From Macquaria australasica (taxonomy: Eukaryota > Chordata > Actinopteri > Centrarchiformes > Percichthyidae): DNA of 64,000 bases. Location of the stretch: NCBI GenBank assembly GCA_005408345.1, contig SEMN01000327.1, forward strand, positions 124,001-188,000, given 5' to 3'. Below, one piece after another: positions 51,602-63,137 of this stretch. Position 1 is the first letter of the stretch. Each line of letters opens with the position of its first letter. The notes below the pieces were generated by a model that made no database searches, had not been told where the DNA came from, and saw only the letters and a list, made by a program, of their open reading frames with translations. The position numbers and the translations under genes were made by a program.

Positions 51602-51735
51602 AAAAGTTCAACATTTTGAAATTAGCTTGTTCACTGTCTTGCCGAGAGTGAGATGAGATACTGAGATACTGAGTGGTAATGGTCTTGTCATCTAACTCTT
51701 GGCAAAAAAGTGAATAGACCTTCTATTCCTTTAGG
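51602..51735. mobile_element. Very short MITE-like element, two facing ends only
   Basis: The left end has AGTTCAACATTTTGAAATTA and then CTGTCTTGCCGAGAGTGAGA TGAGA. The right end has CTTGTCATCTAACTCTTGGC and then AAAAAAGTGAATAG, ending TTCTATTCCTTTA. The inner halves (51630-51658 and 51682-51715) are imperfect inverted repeats of each other. I recall both ends from a longer, very abundant percomorph repeat. Here its middle is reduced to about 25 bp, and the right tip is shortened. Confidence 0.65.
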
Positions 51736-54099
51736 TTTTCATTAGTCAAAGACTAGCTAAATGTATTCCGATTCTGTAATTCTCATTTTCTCTATTAAAA
51801 CAGCCTGACAGGATGAATCCTCTCAGCCCATGGTTTGTTTGGGTGCGCTGTAAACAGACAAACAAGTTGCTTTTTTTTTGGTTGCATTTCTGACAGTGCA
51901 GTCGCTTTAAGGCGTGTTTGCTGCCCCCAGATGTCAGTGCACGTGCCAATTCGAACGGACCTCTGGGACCTGTATTATTAAAACGCACTTGATGTTGACA
52001 CGAGTAACCACGGGTGACGCTTAATCAACCGGGAATGAAATCTCAGAGATTTTTTTATTTTATATAAAAAGCACATGATGTAAACATAACTAAAGCAGAG
52101 CTCCAATACAAAAAATAAGTCAATAAAAAACCCGAATTAAAACGTGCTGTCAGTCTGAAATTCACTGACAGGTCTTTTAATCAACAGATTCACACCAAAT
52201 CCAATCTGAGTATGCAATGTTTTCTGATTCTGTATGCTGCTCAATGTTCATGAAAAATAAAAATGGTATTGCATTGCATTAATCACATATTACACACTTT
52301 TCCTATACTGTATATTAAGGTTACAAACACTATTTCCTCACCAAAGAGCACAACCATATGCTAATGATGCGGTCAAATTGATGATTCTGTTGTGGCAAAA
52401 AGGCTATTCCCCTGGGCCTCCCTTCACCTGTTAACAACGTTCTCTTAGGGGTTTCTGTCAAGTGCTGACAGTGAGGAAAAAACATATGGCTGCCTTCATC
52501 TGTTAAAGCCGCATGAGAAGAATCCCTGGGAGGCTAGTTTGACCCTCTCCAGCAGTCTTTAAACCGCAAATTAAACAGAAATTGTTTTTTTACCTGAAGC
52601 CACTCTGCTTCCCTGATGTCTTCATGCTTAAGGGAAATTGTACATCAGTTCAAGACAAGGGATACTAAATGCTTGGAAGAATGACATAAATGATTAACAG
52701 ACCATTCAGCAGCTGTCAGTAACAGATTAGATCATTTGAGACTCCCATCCGACAGGTAATGATCTCATTTTATCTTGTTTTTTCATTTTCTAATTTGTTT
52801 AAATCAAAAGCTGTTTGGAGTGGTATTCAATTTCTTTTTAACAAAATTCCATTAAGTATAAGAAGTGAGGATTGGAATTAATGGCATTAGAATATCTGTA
52901 TTCCTACATAATGTCCTTCCTCCTTGAAGTGACCCTGCCGTCCTCTTCTCCTTGTGATGATCTGCATTCACTGCGTTAAGACAGATCTACGGAGAGTGCC
53001 GAGGTTGTTTGATGGCTGATGGTTCTAGTGGTGCTTCTTAGCTGTTTGAAGTGTGCTGCTTATGTGAGAGATGAAAAATTCATGAAAATAATTGAGTGTT
53101 AAAGCCCTCTCTCATGCAAAGGTTAGTGTGAAACAGTCAAGATACTTTCCCCACCACCTGCACAGGTCCTGCCCTCGTGTCTTCTGCCCTTTCCCTGCTT
53201 AACATGTGAAATGAAGGAGACAATATATTGCTGATGAACCTCTGGAATTTATGGACTAGTATGTGACAAAGTCAAGCATGTGATTGTGTTGCATATGGTA
53301 TAGTATGATGGCATAATCACTGCAGACAGGCTATAGTATAATTCAACAAATGCTGTACTATCGACAGTCTCCACTTAAAACAAGAACAAGGAGACAAATA
53401 AAATAAACAAAGCAAGTGTGGACTAGCAGCATGGCTAATATAAAATTTGGTTCATCTCTTTAGTTAGTTGCCACATGCATACTTGTTTATACACAAATTG
53501 TTTTGAGATCAAAGAGAAATGGCCCAAAAGATCCATGTAAATAAAAATGGGGAGAAAATAGACATGGAATTGTGGAAATTGGGCTGGCAAGGTAATCAGA
53601 GGCAGACAGAAGACACCAATAACTCCTCCAGGAAGGAACCAGCCACTTCCAATGGCACTTCTTATTTCCATTCTCCACGCTCTGAAATCCTGTCAACTCT
53701 CTCTCAGACAGACAGCAACTGCATTTCACGCCATTCTTTGTACAACTCAGAGTTGCCCACTCACTTTATACAGAACAGGGTGGTTGTTAACTGTGCTGTG
53801 GTTATTTCTTATTTGACCATGGTTAAGATCTCCAAATGTCTTTAAGCCAAATTCTTGTCATTCTAGATGTAAAGTGCGCACAAAATTTCTGCAAAATGAA
53901 AGGCTGAAAGACTTATGCCAAGATACAGATTTTGGTTTTGGTATTTTGGACTAAAATTTAAAGTTGTTGGCGTACAATGCTGAAAAAGGATCTCCATATC
54001 TTCATGCTGCACTCCCACGCTTAACACCAGCAAGTGTGCCACATTGCACCTCTGCTGCTTGACTCTCAATTTCCTGCACTGGCCAGGTCATTGTTACAC
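51736..54099. other. AT-rich DNA, no gene seen
   Basis: Chance open frames only, longest 108 codons (53519-53845). Confidence 0.45.
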
Positions 54100-54260
54100 T
54101 CCCACTTGACTTTTCACCCTCTTGGCACCGCGATGGTGGAATGACCTTCCTACTCTATGAAGAATTGAAGAGATCATCGTCTACTACAGTACACATCTGA
54201 ACACTCTCAACTCCTCAAGAAATGTCTTACTGTATGTCACTCTACTGCTTACCGAATAAT
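54100..54260 (+). pseudogene. LINE-like ORF2 C-terminal relic
   Basis: The plus strand from 54122 reads LAPRWWNDLPTL and then a stop at 54158-54160. A further conceptual stretch follows in shifted frames. The motif A-P-R-x-W-N-x-L-P recurs near the C-terminus of ORF2 in several fish LINEs, where it is followed by a Ser-rich and Lys-rich end. Only this short block is recognisable and it is interrupted, so the call rests on one motif. Confidence 0.4.
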
Positions 54261-57200
54261 ATCCGCTCTCCACTCAAACTGATCCCTGCTCCGTGGTCAC
54301 AAGAATATTGAGCTTGAGATTTGCCTCTCTTAATTTAGGCTGCATGTCATTTTAATTATCCAAGAACAAAATTGTAACTGTTGAGCATTTTGAAATGTGG
54401 GCATTATTATCATGCCTGAAATATAATGCAAATGTACTTCAGTCAAGCAGCTGCACCAATGGAATGTCTGAAACAGTCAGTAGCGGCAATCTAACAGGTA
54501 GCCTGAGCATTAAACAACCGTTGGATTGTCTTCCTATGTAATCAGCCTTCTTTCTGACCCAAGGGTATTATAATTATATACAATATTTGCAAACACGTGT
54601 CTTCCTCCACAAGGTCAGAGATATATAATGAATGCTAGGATATGTGTTTTGATCAACATTTATGCAGTTTATAATGATAATTTAGTGAAAAGATATCGAA
54701 AGACTGCATTCTCCAGTTGTGGAAGGGTTTATTTTGTATTTATTTACGTGCAGTATTTCCAAGAAAAAAACTGTAGCTATACAGTATTCTAAATTAATGT
54801 TTGTTTGAATTTGACTGTTTGGTGTTTCCCGGCTTTATGTGATGGTGGATTTCATGAAGTCCAATCAAGTGTTTTTTTTTGTCTTTTTAATATCTGTTTG
54901 TGTCTATTTCTGTGTTTTTTAATGTCACAAGCCTACATGACTTGTAAGCCTCGGTGTATATTGCATTATTCGTGATAGATCATTGCAGAACATGGCCTAA
55001 CAATAGGAATGTCAAAGACAGAAGGTTCAAACCACGCCCACCTCTGATGTTATCTGAATACAAATAGAATTGCTGGGATGCTAATAAAACTCCCACATAA
55101 CAGAGATATGGAGGAGGAATATCACTTCCTCTGATATTTATTCTGTGTTCATTGATAGTCACAGATCAAAGAATGGTTTTGGCCCTTCAAGTACTCATTT
55201 ATGGCTTTAATCCCCTTTGAGAAAGAGTCCTTTAAAGCACAGCATTGTGTTGCATTGATCATGATGGTTACTGCCCTCTGAGAAGATGAAAAGAATTGGT
55301 CTTCATTTCAGAGAAGAGATTGAGACAGACATCCCATTACCTCATCCCACCCTTCTTCTGCTCTTACATCCATATGTGAATGCACTCACATCAGTTGGAA
55401 CAATAAGAGATATTTAAGGCCTTGTTCAGACTTACTGTCCTGCATCCAGATATACCAAGACTGGGTCCAGATTAGGTTGAAGCAGATTGCCATTAATACC
55501 GGGCACCACAATGTGAATCAAATGCATCTCAAGTGACCACTTATGATTGCATTTCATTTTCCTTTTGTACTTTTTCTTCAAAGAGGTCAGAGACAAATTT
55601 GCCTTCAGACTACAATACAATGGCAGCTGCTAGTTATGATTGGGTCCCGACCCCCACAACGGGAGACATATGCAAACAAGCATGCAAATAAACACACACT
55701 CTTCTACAAAGAAGTATAATTGTTACAATATATTGGATTTTTCAGTGTCAGTATAAAAAGAACAGCACATCAACACTTCAGATAATACAAAATTCTACAA
55801 AATTGTGTTGTTCAATGTAAAGATTTGGAACAAATTTAAATTACAAACTACCAAATCAGCCAATGTCGCGTAATGCATGCATGAAGGTGGATGGTTTTGC
55901 ATCGAACATCAGTTTGATTACCTCATATGTGATTTTGCCTTTATTTGACAAATATTGTGACATTTCTGATATATACACAAGCTACACATATAGTGCAGTT
56001 GTCTCTCATTTTCTTTTGCCACCGTTGCAGGACTGCGGCCGGGAGATAAAAAACATCCTCACACATTCACACTTGTTTTCGAAAGTTTACACTAACATGT
56101 TTTATTTCCTCGGGCATATAGGACGGATAGTTGTCTGTTATATAGCTACTTGGGATATACGCACAGCACAGGACTTCCTGATTGTCAGAGGATATTTCGC
56201 ACACTGCTTACCGGCATCACAGTCAGATGCTGCACACAGCTTTCTCTTTCTCATCTGCACGTCACAGAGAACCAAACTTACAATAATGAATGTGTGTGTT
56301 GAACAGCCGTCTGGACGGAAAGTCTCCAACATGCAACTGATCTGTTGTCTGCTCCCGGTTCATTAATTTTGGGTCTCTAACCAACTAACAGCTCTTTATT
56401 AAAAAGTAGAGAGAGGCTTATTTTCACCTCTTTGTTGTCTTTGCCATAAATGTTGAATAGTTAAAGTAAAATTAAAGTTAAATGCATGGTTCGAATTACT
56501 TTCATGTCTAATTCAAATCTAATAGCTGTCATCAGTAATTTTAAATGTGTGCATCCAACTCTGGTCTGGTCAGTGCGTCTGGCTTTTTCTTCTGTCAATA
56601 TATGCATGTAACATGTTTGATCTGGACATGTGCAGGGTGTTTTTTAATGTGTCATGGCTCATGGGCTTCTTTGTTTTGTACTCCTCTGTATAATTATTGG
56701 GTGGATTTTGGTGTCAGAGCTGCGATTTCCAATGACCAGACCATGCAGTGTGGAGCGCACCTCCTGCCAGTGCACTCAGTTCAGCAGTCTCTCTCTCCTC
56801 ATTTCTACCATGCATTAAAGTATCCCCTTCAACACCAGACCTACTTGACTCACTGAAAAAAGATATGGGCAGCGATTCCAGACGTCTGGAACCAGATGAC
56901 ACTTGTTTTAGCACCTGGTTTAATTTCCCACGTGAACAAATGAGGGGTAGAGAAAAAAATGGCCTAAACGTCAGTTGGAGCTTTAGATGTAATTGGTCTT
57001 CTTCCACATCACCGTGTATCATACAAGAACACATGAAAATCCTCTCTTATAACCTTACGGTCATGCTGTACTCCAAATTACAGATGCCCAAATTTAGTCA
57101 AAATATACACACTACTGAGTGATGATAAGCATTAGACTGATCTGATCAATGTTATCTTCTAAATACTACAAGGCCCACTCTTTGTGATGGGAACACAGCC

Positions 57201-59099
57201 CCACTTGGGTCATGGGCCCCAATGCAACTACACTGGCTGCACTGTTTATATTTCTCCACATGCATGCTTAATTAATTTGGGGTGCAATCACAAATTTATT
57301 ATTTAGAGCTCTTTGCTTGTGATCAGACTAGCTAAGATGCATCGTGTGCCAAGTAGCAATGTGGCCCAAAACATAGCTTTGTCAGTTTCAGACAGACATC
57401 AATAGTTTGGGGTAGAGGTGGAGGAGTAAAGCATTTTTCTAGGTGAAAAACTGAAAAGCTTTTATTAAGTGGCTCTCACTTGTTAAATGCTTATTCTCAT
57501 TTTTATTTCATTTGTCTACTTTGAAGAGGAACCTCCTTTTTAAGTACCCTCAACTGTGTTTTTCTTTGTTCTGTGTGCTCTTCCTGGGAATGTTGACACA
57601 TGCAAAGAGGCTAATGGGTGTACCAGTCATCCAGGCAGGCACGGTGCTTTATGCTTTGATGTAAACATTTGAAATGTCAACCCAGTCCATAGCTCTGCGT
57701 GGGTAAGCGCCAACAAAAATAAGACTGTCAATCCTTTTTCTTTGTGTGCGTGTGTATTAATCTGAGAGACATGCCTCTGCCTTGTTGTGGGTTTGTTTAC
57801 TTTATCACCAAACACCAAGGAGCCCCTGCCACTGTCTTACAGCTCTGCCACTGCCCATACTAGTTATCCCTGTTCACTTCTTATCAAAGATCCCTGAGGT
57901 GTGACACCAAACTATTCTCCTTTCCACTAATAACCCTCCACTTTTGTCTTCATCATTCTTGCATGAAATTGGCTATTAGATGGTTCTCTGGGACAGATAG
58001 AGACTTAATACTTTAATACAATGGCCCGATGCACTGGAATATGTGCTGGAAAAATGCTGAAAATATGAATGCTTAAGTACCAGAATTCCTGACTGAGATC
58101 AAGCAGAGTGAGGACACACGCACATGCATAGACATAGACACACACATAGGGGGGGTAAACAGCCTCCTGGGGGGGAGTAAACAGCCTCCTGTGATGTGTC
58201 GTAAAACCCCATAAAATGGCACACAATCAAATTTCCGGGCACTATTCGAAATGCCACTTGCCAGCTACCTAATCATGAACAGAAAAAGACAGGAAGAATT
58301 GTCTATGAGCACTTGGCCGCTTGAAACCCACATACTGGGTCAATCATCATTATCAAAGCCTGTCCTTCTGGGCTCGCCAGAGATTTTAAAGAAGGGTTGA
58401 TGAACGGGGATGGGGCAGAACAGAGAAAACAAAAGAAAAAAATATATAAAGTCTCAGTGCACCTTTCAAAGTTCAAAAGATGGATTTAAATTGCTGCTTT
58501 CAAAATTTGTCTTGCTTCAGTTCTCTTCTTGCGTTGCATCAAAGCGGAGTGATTATTTTGTAACATACAGTGACAAAATCACAATGTTACTCTCAGCTGA
58601 CGGTCCATCAGCAGGAGCTTTTGGAGAGGTAACTACCACACTTGAAGTGGGAGTTTGAGTCTCTTTCTGTATCTTCCACAACTGCTGTGATATAGAATGA
58701 CTTCATCTTTTACTCCACAAGTTATGAGCATTGCCTGTAGCTGTGGGAGACAATCTGTTTCACTCGAACATGAGAAACATATTCCAGATTGTAAAATAAG
58801 CCAAGTTACAATTCTGACAACCTCTCTTTAACCTGACATTATTTTATCATTTCCCATATGGATTTAATGTATTTTTCAGTGCTCTCATAGAGCTGCAGAA
58901 ATAAGGTTGAATACACAGTTGGTGCACAGACGAAGACTGATAGAAATGAGACACAAGGCCCCACTTGAGATAAATATGTAACATACACTTGAATAAATTA
59001 ATAATAAAATCGTATTATGGTTGTTATCATGTACGCCTAGATCCCTCTAGATGTATGAGCTTTCATGCTCACTGGTATTTAAGAGCCTGTGTGTCTGTG
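54261..59099. other. AT-rich DNA, one unusually long unexplained frame
   Basis: A 167-codon plus-strand frame (55863-56366) is the longest in the window but matches nothing I know. A 124-codon frame (56748-57122) is also unrecognised. Otherwise there is low-information sequence and the small tandem duplication at 58155. Confidence 0.4.
58155..58191 (+). repeat. 22-bp tandem duplication with G runs
   Basis: GTAAACAGCCTCCTG occurs at 58155-58169 and 58177-58191, and each copy is preceded by a run of five to seven G. Confidence 0.9.
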
Positions 59100-59670
59100 T
59101 GTGTACCCTCAAAAGGTGACAGCCGGATGTCAGGGTGGTTCCTTGAACAGTTCATAGAAGGCTTGAAGAATTCTGGGAAGGCAGGCATTGGGGTTGCCGA
59201 ATCAGGAACAGGCAGGAGCAAGACAGGCAGGTAGCGGGCTAGTAGGCTCAGGATAGACAGGTGGCGGACTAGCCGGCTCAGGATAGACAGGTAGCGGACT
59301 AGCCAGCTCAGCACAGGAAGGCTGCAGGCTCACGAACCCAAGCCTAATCGACTGGAATGCAGGCTGGTAGCTAGCAGGCCGGGGCGAAGACTGGAGGCTA
59401 GCAACAACACACATGGAAACCAGGACACAAATCAGGATGACCCGACAACTAAACAAAGGACGTAGACCCGGTACATGTAGAGAGGCTGATGAGGGAATGA
59501 GATGCAGGTGAGAAGGTGGGCGGGGAAGTCCAGGTAACTGCAGAGCAGATCAGGGAAGTGAAAGCAGGTGTGTGAGGGAAAGTCTGAGGACATCTGGTGG
59601 CTAGTGAGGAAAAACACTGGGAAAACATAAATGTGGCTGGAGAGGAGGGACAAGGAGACTGTAACACAAT
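59100..59670 (-). repeat. Possible LTR-like or retroelement-derived segment
   Basis: The segment is clearly more GC-rich than its surroundings. On the minus strand it begins TGTTACAGTCTCCTTGTCCC and contains CCTGGTTTCCATGTGTG-type and CTGCAGCCTTCCTGTGCTGA blocks, like LTRs of fish Gypsy elements. A TG start is present, but I cannot fix the other end, a primer-binding site or coding sequence. The minus-strand open frames here are Pro/Ser-rich by-products of composition. Confidence 0.35.
59226..59315 (+). repeat. 30-bp minisatellite, three units
   Basis: Three adjacent 30-bp units start at 59226, 59256 and 59286. The consensus starts GACAGGTAGCGGACTAGCCG and continues GCTCAGGATA. A degenerate fourth unit may follow. 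In the minus frame this gives a 10-residue repeat of the form ExxSxLPVYP, which is a by-product. Confidence 0.9.
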
Positions 59671-59844
59671 CACACAGTGGCTAACAGGCTTGTAGTTGGA
59701 GTGGAATAAGCAAAATACCTGTAAGCAAAATGAGCGACACTGAAGAAAACGCAGTGCCCATGCAAGTGTTTGTCATGTTCTGACAATAAGGAATAGTTTA
59801 AAACCACAGTTAACTAAAAATCAGCCTTTGAGCTTTAAAGAAAT

Positions 59845-59937
59845 AATGATTTGACATTTATTGTGATAATTATCAATATCGACTGATATGAAAAAGATTT
59901 TTGTGATAACATTTTTGGCCATATCGCCCAGCCCTAG
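59845..59937 (-). repeat. Terminus of a GGGCTGGGCGATAT-type repeat
   Basis: Read on the minus strand the segment starts CTAGGGCTGGGCGATATGGC and continues CAAAAATGTTATCACAAAAA with CGATATTGATAATTATCAC further in. This terminus is very common in teleosts and is usually assigned to DNA transposons. Only one end is present. Confidence 0.6.
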
Positions 59938-60379
59938 TTTAATGTCCCCGACAACCTCTGTAGTCTCATTTAGCCACTTGTTAGCAACCGCTTTTTTTAA
60001 GACACGTAAAAACTTTACTGATTAATTTACTGATGTACTTTATGTTGTAGAACATAACATGAAAATCTCTTTAGCTTGTGTTAACCACAGACCTTATTTC
60101 AGGCATCTAACCAAAAACCCATTCAATTAACCCATTGACTTCGAGACGAGGGAACTAGACGTGCAAAAATGCTAACTCATTTTCAGGTTTTAGGACTCAT
60201 TCCTGCAGTTCTCTATGTGGAGGTGGACTAGACTATTTTAGACTTTTCTTTGTTGCATGTAAATGGATATCTGAATAGATCTGAAATAAACAGCTCAATA
60301 CAAGTACTGTTTTGATGTCTGAATGAAACAGGCAGCAGGATGTTAGCCATGGGTTCACCTTCGTCAATCAAATACTTAA

Positions 60380-61117
60380 AGGTTGGGTAGGCAGTTTTCT
60401 TTTGTCATCATTGGGTAAAAATGCCATATTAACCGTGCAGCTCTGTTTTCAGGCTTCAGAAAATCTAGCCCGTGACGGTAGACTTTAGCCTATCACAGGT
60501 TATTTCAGAGAGACGGTGCATTCGTATTGGCTAAGCTACAAGAGCAGATGTGTGTGCACGTGGTGAAAGCCTGATTGAATGGTGGAAAATCCTGCCGAAA
60601 ATCCTGAAACTTGTGAAAAATTTCCAACACCTACTTTGTCTACAGCGGTGTATAGTACAAAACAACATGTCCCGGCTCCACACAGAGCTTCACACTCATG
60701 ACGTTCAATGCCATGGCGCTCGTAACGACGAGTGGCAAAGAGGCATGATGACAAACAGTGGGGAATAACTTTTGATGGGGGACAGTGGTGTGTGTGCGGT
60801 GTACTAGCCTCTCATCCCGCTGCTGGACGGCGTTGCAGCTGCCTCTGAAGCCTGGGGCGCTCTGCTCTATGGCTACGAAGCGCTGGAGGGGCGTCTTTGA
60901 GAAAACAAGTCGCGGTGGGAAGGACCGCGGTCTCGGTGAGGCTCCTGCCATGGAAAGCGAGCCCTACAAGGGATACGGTTTCGCAGGGGAACCGACTCCT
61001 TCTGCTGCTGGTCGAAGTTGTGGGTTTGGTGGGAGGGGCTTAGTGGAGTGATACGAGGCAGCAGAGAGGGAGGTGGAAGGTTTTGCCTAGGTTGCACAGA
61101 TTTTGCCTACCCCAGCT
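60380..61117. mobile_element. TTAA-flanked non-autonomous DNA element
   Basis: The left tip is AGGTTGGGTAGGCA and the right tip is TGCCTACCCCAGCT. The two are inverted repeats with 12 of 14 positions matching. Both are directly flanked by TTAA (60376-60379 and 61118-61121), the target duplication of Kolobok and piggyBac elements. The interior has blocks I know from an abundant fish repeat (GGCTTCAGAAAATCTAGCCC, GACGGTAGACTTTAGCCTAT). A GC-rich right half of about 300 bp lies at 60780-61080. The open frames in it (60550-61051) show no recognisable domain and no transposase. Confidence 0.72.
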
Positions 61118-61121
61118 TTAA

Positions 61122-62916
61122 ATGATGGCAGCTTCTAGTTAATATATATATATATATAGATGGATATAGGTAGATATAAAACAATAGAAGCCATAATTGC
61201 ATTAATCCCTGGCATTTGTTTACAAATGTCACCTTGGTGGTGCTCCTGACGTGGGCCTTGTATTTGTGAAGATGTGGGCTCAGGGGAAATCTGTGAGTAG
61301 ATACTGAGGACAATATTTGGCAAGAGAGACATCTGACAATCCTCCAGCACTAAACCTGTCACACTGTCAAAGCACCAGCACAACTCCCATATCTCCAGGC
61401 ACTGAGCACCGGCCAAGAGAGAGAGAGTACAGAAAAAATACATATTTATTAGTTTTTTGTGAAATATAAAAGCACAAAACTATACAACTTAAGATATTCT
61501 GTTCCCTGTGAGTCTGAGGAGGAAGCAGTAACACCATTTTGAAGAGCACAGTCAGGCAGAGAAATACATGCAGTATAACAGCTAGGTGGAGTATTTTGTT
61601 TGTATGAATTAAATCTTGCCAAGGGTACGCCTATGTTAAATCATTTATAAAAAGCATCTTCTTGTTCAGTATGGGTGCATGTGATACAGGCTCTTACCTC
61701 CGAAGCTCAAAGGTCACCTTTCATTACCATGCCTATGTCATCCGAGGATGAGCAACGAGCCCTATCTCTACCGGGGCAACATTTAAAATATTAATATGTC
61801 TCACAAGCTATTCCAGAAGGAGGATGGACAATCAGGGGAGAAAATTGGGAATACATTATGTAGGCTAAACTTGTATGGGCTTTTATTTCCTAATTTACGA
61901 CAGTGGTTAAAATCTAGACTAGTTGCACCTATTTTTCTTATGAACTAAAAACCACCACTGAAGCAATAGGACTATCTTAAAGACACACTATGATTTGTTT
62001 CCAAAAATATTCAAGAGCACTAAATGCACCTTAACATGTTTATGTATATTAGATGTAGCAATTTATAGTTTGCCAGGTCAGCAAGGTCAAGGTGGGGAGG
62101 ACATGAGACTAAGAGAGATTAAACATTTGAAAGACTGCTCGAGCACTGTTATCACTGACACCTGCATCTTTATATTTTGTCTCATGCACTACTATTACAT
62201 GAAGAAAACCTACAAAATTTTGGTTACACAGTGTAATAAGAATGTATTTTAAACGAAGGTGGTAAAACTATACCAGTTGGTGAAGTGCTTACAACATGTA
62301 TTTCCACACAGAGTGAACAAATTAATTTTCCTGGAGGTCAGTCTACATTTTCTTCAGCTGCATCATCACATTTTTATCTGCTTTAAATATTATTTATTTC
62401 CTCAAAACCCCAGAGTGTGTGTAAACACAGTTGCTGCATGTTGTGAAGTTATTCACATCTAATTAATATGCTTGAGTAGTTTGAGGGTTGAAATAGCATT
62501 ACAGTCTTTCCATACACCTAACCAAACTTTTAGATTAAACACTCTGGCACAACTAATAGGCCTTATCCTTTATCAGAATGTGCCACCTGAGAAATTGCAA
62601 CCTGGGGGTGACATTTTAGCATCATACATTGGCCAATGAAAGGGTGGAAAGTCTGAGCATCAGCAGGTTCCATGTCCTGCATGTTGGGTCCTCAGCAGCA
62701 CCTCCATCTGTTTCTCTAGTAATGCAATTTGCCTTTAATTTCCTAATGTTCCTCTAATCACCAGGCCGGGTGCACGAGGGCTAATAGAGGGGTCACAAGT
62801 TGAAGTTTGTCCCGAGGAATGGATTTAATGGGGAACATAGAATGCAAACTGCATTATAAAACACAGCTGCTTCTGCCTTACAGCAAGCCCTTGTCTATTG
62901 CAAAGATACTATGAGT
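61122..62916. other. AT-rich DNA between two transposons, no gene seen
   Basis: Short chance frames only. A TA run lies at 61142. The stretch ends at the TA target of the Tc1 element. Confidence 0.45.
61142..61159. repeat. (TA)n microsatellite beside the TTAA element
   Basis: Alternating TA run about 20 bp outside the right TTAA of the element at 60380-61117. Confidence 0.85.
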
Positions 62917-62918
62917 TA

Positions 62919-63132
62919 CAGTGCCCTCCAGAATTATTGGCACCCTTAGTGAATATGAGCAAAACAGGCTATGAAAAAAATGTCTTTATTGTTTATCCTC
63001 ATGATCTTTCATTCAAAATATTCACAAAAATCGAACCTTTAATTGAAGTAACATAATTGAAAGAAACATTAAATTCTTATCATGAAACAAATATTTTTCT
63101 CAAAAATATGTGTGTCACAATTATTGGCACCC
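62919..63132. repeat. Tc1 terminal region with outer and inner direct repeats (IR/DR type)
   Basis: ATTATTGGCACCC occurs at 62933-62945 near the outer tip and again at 63120-63132. The second copy is 187 bp further in and only 5 bp before the transposase stop codon. Paired transposase-binding repeats inside one terminal inverted repeat are the IR/DR arrangement known from Sleeping Beauty-type elements. I see the two direct repeats. The matching pair at the far end is outside the window. Confidence 0.75.
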
Positions 63133-63137
63133 ATCAT

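Noticed and set aside
56748..57122. 124-codon plus-strand frame with Ser/Pro-rich start
   Set aside because: No motif or family recognised, and the overlapping frame on the opposite strand is nearly as long.
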